Assembly (NCBI GenBank): GCA_045576355.1
Contig: JAZNGG010000038.1
Coordinates: 1-64,000 of the forward strand
Origin: Liminaster sp045576355
GTDB lineage: Bacteria > Bacteroidota > Bacteroidia > Bacteroidales > UBA3663
DNA length: 64,000 bases
Direction of reading: 5' to 3'
In this document: piece after piece, positions 7,012 to 15,276 of the stretch
How the letters are laid out: each line of letters opens with the position of its first letter
Position numbering within the stretch: the stretch's first letter is position 1
Translations under genes and position numbers: made by a program
Notes under the pieces: generated by a model
What the model was told of the DNA's origin: nothing
What the model saw: only the letters and a program-made list of their open reading frames with translations
The model's database searches: none

Positions 7012-9024
7012 ATCGGTTAGGTTTAAACCGTTTATGATATGTATCAATTCAAGGTACGATGTGTCTAATGAAGGGAAATTAAATTCCACTATATTAGATT
7101 GATGATTTGGAGAGATGAGGATGTATTTTTCAGAGATTCTCTCCATTTTTTTATTATCCCCACTATTATTCTTTTCGCATAAAACCGAGTCTTTGATTTC
7201 CTTGTTTGGAATATTGCTATTTAACTCTGGCTGATCAGATGTTTTTAAATCAATATTTATAATAGCCTTTTGTTTGAGCAATGCAATGTAGTATTCGATG
7301 CCTCCTTCCTCTGAATATAGCCGATTTAATCGTTCTGAGATCGGAAGATTAAGAATTTGGGGTAACTCGCCTTCTGCAATACATTGGTTTATGAATACAT
7401 CTGCACGATCTGTAAATAAGCTATAAATCCGGTTGGTAAATTCATATTCGTCTAATGATTTAGACTGCTCACAATAGAGTTGTAGTATTTTGTTGTATTC
7501 GATTTTGAAGTGTTCCTGTTTTTGACAGAGATGCTCTGTTGCTTTATTTAGTTGGTCCGCATCAAATGTGTTTAATATCTGTTTCGGGTCAGCATCGTGG
7601 ACGTTTTGACAGATAGTTGTGTAAGCTACTTCTAATAAATGTTTTATTTGATCGGGTTTCTCAAATAAAGACGTCGTTATAGTAATAAGTTCATTTAGCA
7701 GTTTTACAGCAAATAACGAACCAAAATAACGTGTTTTTGAGATAAGATAATGCTCTAATGCTTTCTTATATTGCTCTAATGTTTTCTTGTCTTTTCCTGC
7801 TATACGATCAAAAAAAGATAATTTGTCCCATATTGATTGTATGGTTTCAAGATGCTGTTCGGTGCTTTTAATTCTGGAAAATAGTTCTTCAGCACGTTTT
7901 TGTATTTCGATGGTGCGTTGCTGAAGTATATTTATAAATGCGTTAAGAATAGATTTTAGAATTTCAGGAGCAAAATGATTTTGACCAATAATTTGATCAA
8001 ACTCCTTTTCTATAATGCAGAAAAGAACACGACAATAATCTTCCGTTTTTTTGGACTCTAATTGATAAAAATATTCTACACCGACTCCTCTGAATTTATT
8101 TTGATAAAAAACCATAGCATTACGCTTGATTTTTGGGAGCCAATCTTGTTTGTGTATATCTTTAAGGTCTTGAGAACACTCCTCGATGCATGCCGGCCAA
8201 AATTCCAATACCGAGGACCATTGATTATTGTTGTTGTTGGAAAGATTGATATAGCCATATTCCTCTAGAGTGATGCGTTCTATGGTTAAAGGTATTTTAC
8301 TCGCTATTTGTCTAGCCATTACAACACAAGTCTCTGTAGAAACCTGTGTCCCAAGAGTGTGCCCATAGTCGAGGATGTTTTTAATATAACATTCTCTAAG
8401 ATAATGTCTGATTTCTTCTTCCGGATATTCTTCTCCAGCTACACTGAAACTTCCAAAGACAGGAGCCCAAAGAGTGTCTTTAGCTTGACTGATGTCCCAC
8501 TGATTTGAGAGAAATCGTTTGTCGAGTTTCGATATAACTATCTGATAAAGGAAATGAGCAAGAGAATTTTGAGAAGAATCAGAATATAAAAAAATATTCT
8601 GAATCAATTGGCAATCAGCATACTCTATAGCAGCGCTATTTAGGGCTGTAAGATTTTTCCATATATTTTTAGTAATGCCCGGACTTATTTTTTTCAATTC
8701 CGGCATCAAACCGTAGATATAAATTGGATATGAAAAATTATTATCTATTCTGAAAAGTTTTCTGATCATCAGTGCAGAGCTAATAATGTTATCTTTATCA
8801 GCTACTTGACGTAATGAAGTGCAGAGATGAAATGTAATATCTGCGTGTGGATTTTTACGTCTAATGTCGTTGACTTGATGACTTAATTCTCGTTCGTCCG
8901 GTTTAGTGGGTAGAAAAAGAAGTTTGACCTCTTGTTCGTACCCTATATGGGTAGTAAATATCCGATAAACGGGATTGTCAAGCCTAGACTGTGTATAATT
9001 GAGAAAGATGATCAGATGTTTCAT
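6961..9024 (-). CDS. conserved-looking protein of unknown function, 687 residues
   Basis: Not recognised. The protein has no signal peptide or membrane segment and is probably cytoplasmic. Residues 1-170 alternate predicted strands and helices (MKHLIIFLNYTQSR, EVKLLFLPTKPDE, DITFHLCTSLRQV, YPIYIYGLMPEL, QNIFLYSDSSQNSLAHFLYQ), which suggests an alpha/beta domain. The middle is helical, with a likely coiled coil at about residues 365-410 (RTIEIQKRAEELFSRIKSTE). A polar linker near 600-640 leads to a short C-terminal segment. No nucleotide-binding or catalytic motif is evident. The ATG is 3 bases after the tdk stop, so it is translated from the tdk message, and a terminator follows it. Codon and base use match its neighbours, giving no sign of recent transfer. 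Confidence 0.7.
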   Translation of the reverse strand: MKHLIIFLNYTQSRLDNPVYRIFTTHIGYEQEVKLLFLPTKPDERELSHQVNDIRRKNPHADITFHLCTSLRQVADKDNIISSALMIRKLFRIDNNFSYPIYIYGLMPELKKISPGITKNIWKNLTALNSAAIEYADCQLIQNIFLYSDSSQNSLAHFLYQIVISKLDKRFLSNQWDISQAKDTLWAPVFGSFSVAGEEYPEEEIRHYLRECYIKNILDYGHTLGTQVSTETCVVMARQIASKIPLTIERITLEEYGYINLSNNNNNQWSSVLEFWPACIEECSQDLKDIHKQDWLPKIKRNAMVFYQNKFRGVGVEYFYQLESKKTEDYCRVLFCIIEKEFDQIIGQNHFAPEILKSILNAFINILQQRTIEIQKRAEELFSRIKSTEQHLETIQSIWDKLSFFDRIAGKDKKTLEQYKKALEHYLISKTRYFGSLFAVKLLNELITITTSLFEKPDQIKHLLEVAYTTICQNVHDADPKQILNTFDADQLNKATEHLCQKQEHFKIEYNKILQLYCEQSKSLDEYEFTNRIYSLFTDRADVFINQCIAEGELPQILNLPISERLNRLYSEEGGIEYYIALLKQKAIINIDLKTSDQPELNSNIPNKEIKDSVLCEKNNSGDNKKMERISEKYILISPNHQSNIVEFNFPSLDTSYLELIHIINGLNLTDLNGFSGQRTAIEPSIF

Positions 9025-9027
9025 GGA

Positions 9028-9624
9028 TTATTTTATCTTTGCTTCACGTTGATTCATCATTTCGCGATAGCAAGCACGACACAAGGGTTGATACTCGTGT
9101 TTTTCACCTAATAATACTTGTCCCTCTTCGTCCACAGAACGGAAAGAATAGTTAGCAAGGCTGCCACAATTGACACATATGGCACGAGTTTTATATACAT
9201 CGTCTGCAATAGCACACAAAGCTGGCATTGGTCCAAATGGATTTCCTAAATAATCCATGTCAAGACCTGCAACAATAACCCTAATGCCATTATTGGCTAA
9301 AGTATTACAAACTTGGATAATTCCGTTGTCAAAAAATTGTGCTTCATCAATGGCTACGACATCCGCATCCTGGCTGAGAAGAAGGATGCTGCTGGAGTTT
9401 TCTACTGGAGTAGATGTTGTGGCATTGTGGTTATGCGAAACTACATCTTCTTTACTATAACGGACATCAACTGTCGGCTTAAATATTTCGATTTTCTGAC
9501 GGGCAATTTTAACACGATTGATTCTGCGGATCAATTCTTCAGTTTTTCCTGAAAACATGGAACCGCAAATAACTTCAATACTGCCAGGACGGCTTTTTTC
9601 TCTAGTGTTTCTATTGTAATACAT
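9028..9624 (-). CDS. tdk: thymidine kinase
   Basis: Phosphorylates thymidine to dTMP with ATP in the pyrimidine salvage pathway. The 198-residue protein is a type II (small, zinc-containing) enzyme: P-loop GSMFSGKT at 21-28, Walker B-like DEAQF at 93-97, and paired zinc-binding cysteines CVNC (150-153) and CRAC (182-185) around the lasso loop. Length is normal. It is the first gene of a two-gene unit with the 687-residue unknown, behind its own -7 box at 9725-9732. Confidence 0.97.
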   Translation of the reverse strand: MYYNRNTREKSRPGSIEVICGSMFSGKTEELIRRINRVKIARQKIEIFKPTVDVRYSKEDVVSHNHNATTSTPVENSSSILLLSQDADVVAIDEAQFFDNGIIQVCNTLANNGIRVIVAGLDMDYLGNPFGPMPALCAIADDVYKTRAICVNCGSLANYSFRSVDEEGQVLLGEKHEYQPLCRACYREMMNQREAKIK

Positions 9625-9724
9625 GATGAACTAAAATGAATAATCAATACAATTTGACAAGCAATTGAGTACCCCAGGAAAAGTTTTTTATGGCATTAAT
9701 GAAGTCTCTAGGGTAAAACGAATG

Positions 9725-9732
9725 CAAATATA
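9725..9732 (-). promoter_or_regulatory. -7 box for tdk
   Basis: The minus strand reads TATATTTGC, a match to TAnnTTTG, 101 bases before the tdk start. Confidence 0.55.
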
Positions 9733-9770
9733 ATGTTTTTTTTAAAATTGAAAAATGATAATCTGTTTTT

Positions 9771-10511
9771 TTAATGCTCTTGGCTGATATATTTGACTGC
9801 TTCAATAAAGAGGTCTTTATATTTGGGTCCGATAGGGATTATAACACCATTATTCATTGTAACCTCTTTTCTGGAGTAACTATTGATTTTAGAAATATTT
9901 ATTATATATGAACGATGAATTCTGATAAATACTTCTTGTGGAAGAATATGTTCGAACGAAGAAAGAGTGTTTAACGTTTTCATACTCTTTTGTTCTGTAA
10001 CGATACATGTGTAATCTTTCAGAGACTCCAAAACGATTATTTGTGAGATATCGATAACTTCTGTATGAAGCTCAGTTCTGATAGAAATGGATCGTTTTGT
10101 AAGGTTTTTTCTCTCATTATTTGTATTTTCTTTTAATCGGTGTAGTGCTATGGATTGTTTGGCTCGTTCTACTGCTTGATGTAATCGGGCTTGAGTATAA
10201 GGCTTTAATAAATAGTCTGTAACTTGGAAGTCAAAACTAGCCAATGCATATTTTTCATATGCAGAGGTTACAATGATTTGAGGTTTATTTCTTTTTTCTA
10301 TACGTCTGAGTACTTCTATGCCTGATAAGCGAGGCATTTCTATATCGAGAAATAAGATGTCTGTATTTCCATTTTCTAAAGCAGTTAATAATGCATTTCC
10401 ATCACTAAAAATTCTTATGGGGGAGATGTCACCCTCGTTTTCAAGAAATAGTTGTAATTTTTTTGCTGCCAATGGCTCGTCTTCGGCGATAAAAGCACTG
10501 TATGTTTTCAT
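9771..10511 (-). CDS. response regulator, LytTR DNA-binding family
   Basis: A 246-residue two-component regulator. The receiver domain spans residues 1-120, with acidic pocket E10-D11-E12, phosphoacceptor D56 in ILFLDIEMP, T82-S83 and K103 in LLKPY. A LytTR domain follows at about 146-246 (SISIRTELHTEVIDISQIIV, then EVFIRIHRSYIINISKI, a typical end-of-strand signature). No histidine kinase is next to it; it lies 19 bases behind the family 9 glycosyltransferase and is probably co-transcribed with it. In Bacteroidetes the partner is often a membrane LytS/YehU-type kinase, which must lie elsewhere. Confidence 0.93.
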   Translation of the reverse strand: MKTYSAFIAEDEPLAAKKLQLFLENEGDISPIRIFSDGNALLTALENGNTDILFLDIEMPRLSGIEVLRRIEKRNKPQIIVTSAYEKYALASFDFQVTDYLLKPYTQARLHQAVERAKQSIALHRLKENTNNERKNLTKRSISIRTELHTEVIDISQIIVLESLKDYTCIVTEQKSMKTLNTLSSFEHILPQEVFIRIHRSYIINISKINSYSRKEVTMNNGVIIPIGPKYKDLFIEAVKYISQEH

Positions 10512-10530
10512 TATAAAAGTAACAGTTGTT

Positions 10531-11592
10531 TTATTTTTTATCTTTTTGAGAAATAACTTCCCAAACTCTATGTTCTATCTTTTCAGGTGAAATATTTGTC
10601 AAACAAGCATACGTGCCTAAAATACATGGTTTATTTCCAAATATTGAACATGGACGACAGATAAGAGGAAGTTGGATTGCATTATTAATGTCTTGCTTAT
10701 AACCTAAAAAACCTGCAAATGGATGAGTCGCGCCCCATATAGAAATGACCTGCGTACCGACTAACGAGGCTAAATGCATATTTGCCGAGTCCATTGAGAT
10801 AACAACATCCAGTTTTGACATCAATGCAAGGTCGTCAGATAGAGTTTGTTGACCGGCACAATTGATAATTCTATCACTTTTAGATGTCCATTTTTGTAAA
10901 AACTCTTTTTCCGATGGACTGCCAAAGAGAAACACTCTTATTTTAGGGCTTCTTTGTAGTATAAGTTCAATGACTTTTTCCATCATTTCTAGTGGATATA
11001 TTTTCCCTTGATGTTGTGCGAATGGTGCTACACCGATTAGATATTCCTCGTCGCACTTCTTGCCGACAATTTTATTTAAAACAATTTGTCCTTCGTCTTT
11101 GAGTATGTCAGACGGATTATAATCTATTTCAAAATTAAAACCTAAATTTTGAATTGTGTCTTTATAACGGATAAACGAAGATGGGAGTTGGTGTACTTGT
11201 GTGTGGGAGACTAGACGTTTTTTTTCTTTTCTTCCTTTATTTATGACAGACACAGGTATGTTGTCGATTTTGAAGCGCAGGACTAACCATTTGGAACGAA
11301 TTACGTCATGAAGGTCTGCCACGGCATCGAAGCCTTCTTTTTTAAGTTCTTTATAAAGTCGATTAAGGCCTTTGATACCCTTATATTCTATTAGGTTAAT
11401 TCCTTTGACATGGATATTGCTATTTGGGGGTAAAAGGCTATTATATATTAAGGCTGCTACCGGTTGGCTCAAAATAGTAATGCTTAGGTTGGGGTATTGC
11501 CGACTGAGAGATTCTATAACGGGAAAAGTCATAGCTACGTCTCCAAGTGCTTTAAAACGGATTATAAGTAGTTTGTTTATGTTTTTTGACAT
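10531..11592 (-). CDS. glycosyltransferase family 9 (ADP-heptosyltransferase-like)
   Basis: A 353-residue GT9 protein, the family that adds heptose to the lipid A-core of lipopolysaccharide on the inner face of the cytoplasmic membrane. The N-terminus LLIIRFKALGDVAMTFPVIE is the classic GT9 acceptor-side motif (usually R.salGDvvlt.P). The C-terminal half holds GVAPFAQHQGKIYPLEMMEK and VVISMDSANMHLASLVGTQV with the ISIWGATHP loop, the nucleotide-sugar site. It sits between a DUF4254 gene and a LytTR regulator on the minus strand. The sugar donor cannot be told from sequence. Confidence 0.9.
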   Translation of the reverse strand: MSKNINKLLIIRFKALGDVAMTFPVIESLSRQYPNLSITILSQPVAALIYNSLLPPNSNIHVKGINLIEYKGIKGLNRLYKELKKEGFDAVADLHDVIRSKWLVLRFKIDNIPVSVINKGRKEKKRLVSHTQVHQLPSSFIRYKDTIQNLGFNFEIDYNPSDILKDEGQIVLNKIVGKKCDEEYLIGVAPFAQHQGKIYPLEMMEKVIELILQRSPKIRVFLFGSPSEKEFLQKWTSKSDRIINCAGQQTLSDDLALMSKLDVVISMDSANMHLASLVGTQVISIWGATHPFAGFLGYKQDINNAIQLPLICRPCSIFGNKPCILGTYACLTNISPEKIEHRVWEVISQKDKK

Positions 11593-11620
11593 GGATTATG
11601 TGTGATAAGATTAAAACCAA

Positions 11621-11663
11621 ACGAAAGTTAAGCCATGCAAGAAAAATCTGACTTAACTTTCGT
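11621..11663 (-). terminator. hairpin after the DUF4254 gene
   Basis: ACGAAAGTTAAG (11621-11632) pairs exactly with 11652-11663, a 12-bp stem with a 19-base loop. On the minus strand a T-rich stretch follows. It lies between DUF4254 and the glycosyltransferase, so readthrough may be reduced. Confidence 0.65.
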
Positions 11664-11692
11664 GTAATAATATTATGTCAGTGAAAAGATGC

Positions 11693-12313
11693 TTATTTAC
11701 TATTTCCGTACAAAACAGGATTCAAGTTTGGATCATTATACATCTTCATCTGTTTATAGACTTTCATGTATTTTTTTCCTTCTGCTATGTCGTCTAAAAG
11801 CTGGTCAATAGCAAGGGATAAGTCTGAGCGTTGTTGTAACAAGACATTTAGCTTATCTTGACATTTTTGTTTGTGTTCTTCACTTACATCTGTACGCTCT
11901 ACTTCCGCTTGCATATGGTATATTTTAAGGAATAAAATACTTAAGCGATCGACTGCCCAAGCCGGACTCTCGGTGTTGATAGTCGCATGATCAGATACTT
12001 TTACATCTTTATATAAATCTAAAAAATAACTATCAATCATTTCCACTAGGTCTGTTCTGTCTTGGTTACTCTTGTCAATGCGTCGTTTAAGGACAAGCGC
12101 TTCTGATGGATTTATATTAGGGTCACGGATAATATCCTCAAAGTGCCATTGTACAGTGTCAATCCAATTTTTTAAATAGAGGAAATATTCGATACTTCTT
12201 TCAGCATAGGGATTGTTGATAGGAGTTTCGATATTATCTGTTACATGATAATCAGTAATGGATCGTTGGAAAATTTGGGCACAAAGGGAAGTAAATGACA
12301 TCTTTTTATCCAT
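11693..12313 (-). CDS. DUF4254 domain-containing protein
   Basis: A 206-residue, all-helical soluble protein that I assign to the Bacteroidetes family DUF4254 from its overall pattern: NNPYAERSIEYFLYLKNWID, TVQWHFEDIIRDPNINPSEA, LKRRIDKSNQDRTDLVEMID, AWAVDRLSILFLKIYHMQAE, and a short C-terminus with YKQMKMYNDP. Function is unknown. In related genomes it travels with a GT9 glycosyltransferase, as here, which suggests a link to lipopolysaccharide assembly (inference). ATG at 12313 is used; a second Met four codons later is possible. A -7 box lies at 12348-12355, divergent from the topB promoter. Confidence 0.85.
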   Translation of the reverse strand: MDKKMSFTSLCAQIFQRSITDYHVTDNIETPINNPYAERSIEYFLYLKNWIDTVQWHFEDIIRDPNINPSEALVLKRRIDKSNQDRTDLVEMIDSYFLDLYKDVKVSDHATINTESPAWAVDRLSILFLKIYHMQAEVERTDVSEEHKQKCQDKLNVLLQQRSDLSLAIDQLLDDIAEGKKYMKVYKQMKMYNDPNLNPVLYGNSK

Positions 12314-12347
12314 AATTTACAAATATTTTGATATTTAATTAACACTG

Positions 12348-12355
12348 CAAAAATA
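12348..12355 (-). promoter_or_regulatory. -7 box for the DUF4254 gene
   Basis: The minus strand reads TATTTTTGC, 35 bases before the start codon, back to back with the topB box 44 bases away. Confidence 0.55.
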
Positions 12356-12398
12356 CATATTCTTTTTGAAAAACAAGTAGCGAATGGATAAAAAACAT

Positions 12399-12406
12399 TA
12401 TCTTTG
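12399..12406 (+). promoter_or_regulatory. -7 box for topB
   Basis: TATCTTTG matches TAnnTTTG 29 bases before ATG 12435. It lies inside the longest reading frame (from 12384), which argues for the later start. Confidence 0.6.
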
Positions 12407-12434
12407 CTTCTGCTTTTCAAAAAAAAGAGAGAAA

Positions 12435-14534
12435 ATGAGAGTTTGTATCGCTGAAAAACCAAGTGTTGCAGAGACTATTGCTTCTACTTTAGGAGCCAAC
12501 ATTAGACGAAATGGTTACTGGGAGGGTAATGGCTATCAAGTCACTTGGACTTATGGTCACCTATGTACATTGAAGGCTCCACATGAGTATTCGGACCTAT
12601 GGCGTAGTTGGCGTATGGATTATCTGCCCATGATTCCTCCGCGTTTTGGAATCTCTCTGATTGATGATGAAGGTATCCGTAAACAATTTGCCGTTATCGA
12701 ACGATTGTTTTCTTCAGCAGAATATATAATTAATTGTGGAGATGCCGGCCAGGAGGGTGAATTAATCCAAAGATGGGTAATGATGAAAGCAGGAGTTAAG
12801 TGTCCTGTTTATCGACTTTGGGTTAGTTCTTTAACGGATGAAGCGATTCGTGAAGCTTTCTCTAAATTAGAGCCTCAGTCACATCATGATAATCTTTATC
12901 AAGCAGCATTGGCTCGTGCCATAGGAGATTGGCTTTTGGGGATGAATATTACTCGGCTTTATACCTTGAGGTATGCTCAACAAAAGCAGGTATTAAGTAT
13001 AGGCAGAGTTCAAACACCTACGTTGGCTTTGATTGTAAAACGTCAATTTGAGATTGAAAACTTTGTTCCAACAAAATATTGGGAACTGAAAACCATTTAT
13101 AAAGAAGTGACGTTTTCCTCTAGTCAAGGAAAATACGACTCGTTGGAATCTGTCGAGGAGGCTCTTCGCGCCATTCAGAACGAGGTTTTTGTTGTAAAGG
13201 ATATTCAACAAAAGCCTGGAAAAGAATTGCCTCCAAGGTTATTTGACTTAACATCTTTACAGGTCGAGTGTAATAAAAAATTTGGAATGGGGGCTGATGA
13301 AACTTTAAAAATCATACAATCTCTTTATGAAAAGAAATTAACAACCTATCCTCGAGTGGATACAACTTATCTATCAGACGATATTTATCCGAAATGTCCG
13401 GAGATTTTATCTCGATTACGTGGTTATGAAACATTGACCACTCCTTTATTGGCAAAGAAATTACAAAAATCTAAAAAAGTATTTGACAATAAGAAAGTTA
13501 CAGATCACCATGCGATAATACCTACTAATATTCCCGCTATAACGCTAAGTGAACAAGAACGTAAGGTATATGACCTTGTCGTACGTCGTTTTATAGCAGT
13601 ATTTTATCCTGATTGTAAAGTAAATACTACAACAATATTAGGAGAGGTGATGAACATTGGGTTTAAAACTTCCGGAAAGGTCATCGTAGATCCAGGCTGG
13701 AGAGTTATTTATTCTGATAATAAAGTGACTCGTGCAGAAGGTGAGATTAAGGATAGTGATGACAATGGCGTTTTGCCCGATTTCATTATTGGAGAATCCG
13801 GACCTCATCAGCCGTCTTGTTTAGAAAAATTCACCCAGCCACCCAAACTTTATACGGAGGCAACATTGCTTAGGGCGATGGAAACTGCTGGTAAGTTGTG
13901 TGAAAGTGAGGAACTTAGAGATGTTATGAAAGAAAACGGATTAGGACGTCCATCCACAAGAGCAGAAATTATTAAAACTTTATATAAGCGGCATTATGTC
14001 CGTCAAGAACGTCAAAATCTTGTCCCGACGCAGACAGGAATAGAACTGATTTCAATCATTCAGGATGAAATGCTTAAAAGTGCTGAACTGACAGGACAAT
14101 GGGAGTCTAAGTTGCGACGTATAGATCGTGGTGAATATCAAGCTGCAGACTTTATTTCCGAACTAAAAGAAATGGTTTCTCAAATTGTGGCTCGAGTAAA
14201 GGCTGACAGATTTGGACGACGTGTCGTTTATGTCAACGAAACGTCTGAAAAAGAGAATCAAAAGGTAAAAAGTACGAAAAGAAAACCTACAGATAAAAAA
14301 ACTAAATCTACAGATATAAAACCTCAAAAGAGAGAGAAGAAAGAGACTTCACAAGCAGTTGATAAAAACTCCGCTACAGAGCGAAAATACACTATGTCAA
14401 CACTCCCTAAAGTATGCCCTTTATGTGGCAAAGGATTGCTGATTAAAGGTAAAACCGCTTTTGGGTGCAGTGAGTATAGATCCGGCTGTCGTTTTGTGAT
14501 TCCTTTTAATGATATTCAGGATAATGAAGATTAA
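12435..14534 (+). CDS. topB: DNA topoisomerase III (type IA)
   Basis: Type IA topoisomerase that cuts and passes single DNA strands to decatenate and relax DNA. I chose ATG 12435 (MRVCIAEKPSVAETIASTLG), which opens with the TOPRIM strand; the upstream ATG at 12384 lies inside the promoter. The 699-residue protein has TOPRIM acidic residues in INCGDAGQEGELIQRW, the active-site Tyr region YEKKLTTYPRVDTTYLSDDI, the type IA motif TDHHAIIPT, and LGRPSTRAEIIKTLYKRHYV near the end of the core. A basic linker of about 50 residues (many Lys) leads to one C-terminal four-cysteine zinc ribbon (CPLCGKG...GCSEYRSGC). The linker and single ribbon are usual for Bacteroidetes versions. Confidence 0.95.
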   Translation: MRVCIAEKPSVAETIASTLGANIRRNGYWEGNGYQVTWTYGHLCTLKAPHEYSDLWRSWRMDYLPMIPPRFGISLIDDEGIRKQFAVIERLFSSAEYIINCGDAGQEGELIQRWVMMKAGVKCPVYRLWVSSLTDEAIREAFSKLEPQSHHDNLYQAALARAIGDWLLGMNITRLYTLRYAQQKQVLSIGRVQTPTLALIVKRQFEIENFVPTKYWELKTIYKEVTFSSSQGKYDSLESVEEALRAIQNEVFVVKDIQQKPGKELPPRLFDLTSLQVECNKKFGMGADETLKIIQSLYEKKLTTYPRVDTTYLSDDIYPKCPEILSRLRGYETLTTPLLAKKLQKSKKVFDNKKVTDHHAIIPTNIPAITLSEQERKVYDLVVRRFIAVFYPDCKVNTTTILGEVMNIGFKTSGKVIVDPGWRVIYSDNKVTRAEGEIKDSDDNGVLPDFIIGESGPHQPSCLEKFTQPPKLYTEATLLRAMETAGKLCESEELRDVMKENGLGRPSTRAEIIKTLYKRHYVRQERQNLVPTQTGIELISIIQDEMLKSAELTGQWESKLRRIDRGEYQAADFISELKEMVSQIVARVKADRFGRRVVYVNETSEKENQKVKSTKRKPTDKKTKSTDIKPQKREKKETSQAVDKNSATERKYTMSTLPKVCPLCGKGLLIKGKTAFGCSEYRSGCRFVIPFNDIQDNED

Positions 14535-14610
14535 ATATATATTCTTCCTTGTGCTGTTGTTTTATATAGTTCGTTTAGATGGGCTCTACGTGAATGTTGT
14601 GCACGGATAA
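14524..14610 (+). CDS. possible 28-residue hydrophobic peptide overlapping the topB stop
   Basis: ATG 14524 overlaps the topB stop codon by 11 bases and opens a 28-codon frame (MKIKYIFFLVLLFYIVRLDG, then LYVNVVHG). It resembles a signal peptide with nothing after it. The position suggests translational coupling, so it may be the remaining start of a decayed gene, a small membrane peptide, or chance. Confidence 0.2.
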   Translation: MKIKYIFFLVLLFYIVRLDGLYVNVVHG

Positions 14611-14827
14611 GAATTATATTTCTTAAATGAGTAATTTTTATATTCTGCAAGTATATGAAATTATTATGTTGTTTCAAAATGTTTGTGTGTTAAATAATTT
14701 AAAATACCCTTTTGTATTTAGTACTCAATTCTAGCTCTATTTTGCAAGAATGTTTTCTGTTTTTTGGAGAAAGACGTTTATGCATTATTTCTATTGGAAA
14801 GTAGAAAAACTAGTGATGAAATCTATG

Positions 14828-14858
14828 AGCGTGCTGTGTTGCCTTATTCAGCGTGCTG
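14828..14858 (+). repeat. AGCGTGCTG pair at 22-bp spacing
   Basis: AGCGTGCTG at 14828-14836 and again at 14850-14858, a step of exactly 22 bases. The pitch equals that of the CGCGATG arrays at 148-198 and 49061-49133, although the core differs. Confidence 0.45.
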
Positions 14859-14900
14859 CGTTTGTAATTTTGTGGTTAAATTCTAATGTATAAGAAATAA

Positions 14901-14934
14901 AGCGAAGATTAGATCTCATCGATCTTTCTTCGCT
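14901..14934 (+). terminator. hairpin downstream of topB
   Basis: AGCGAAGA (14901-14908) pairs with TCTTCGCT (14927-14934), and inside it AGATC (14911-14915) pairs with GATCT (14921-14925). It lies 370 bases after topB, has no T-tract, and is upstream of the MATE promoter. Confidence 0.4.
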
Positions 14935-15096
14935 AAATACTTGCCAAAAATATATAGTTATATATGTCCCCATTTATAACTATAACTATCTGTCATTCTA
15001 TATTTGTTTTCTTAATGTACTGCAAAGATAATGTATTAAAAGGCGAAAGTCAAGAGATTTAGTAGAAAAAATCAATAATTTATAAATTATTTTTAT

Positions 15097-15104
15097 TAAC
15101 TTTG
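15097..15104 (+). promoter_or_regulatory. -7 box for the MATE gene
   Basis: TAACTTTG followed by C, a full match to TAnnTTTG. It implies an untranslated leader of about 165 bases before ATG 15277. I see no known riboswitch in that leader. Confidence 0.6.
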
Positions 15105-15276
15105 CAGTTTGAAAATGATGGGAGTTTATTGATCCTTTAAAAATTGACATAGAAGAGGGTTTCTTATAATTTGACCAAGGGAGAGTTGATATTATTTACG
15201 GAAAAATCCTCGTGTTTCATTGGGTATGTGTAAGATTGCTTTATTAGCACTTTTATGATAATAATTATTATGTGTT

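Larger units (their letters stand above)
14611..15096. other. AT-rich non-coding gap between topB and the MATE gene
   Basis: No frame looks coding on either strand. The gap contains AGCGTGCTG at 14828-14836 and 14850-14858 (22-base step) and a hairpin at 14901-14934. The topB-proximal part may be decayed sequence. Confidence 0.5.

Noticed and set aside
15105..15276. Known riboswitch in the MATE leader
   Set aside because: The leader is about 165 bases long, but I could not match guanidine, preQ1 or other known MATE-linked motifs by eye.
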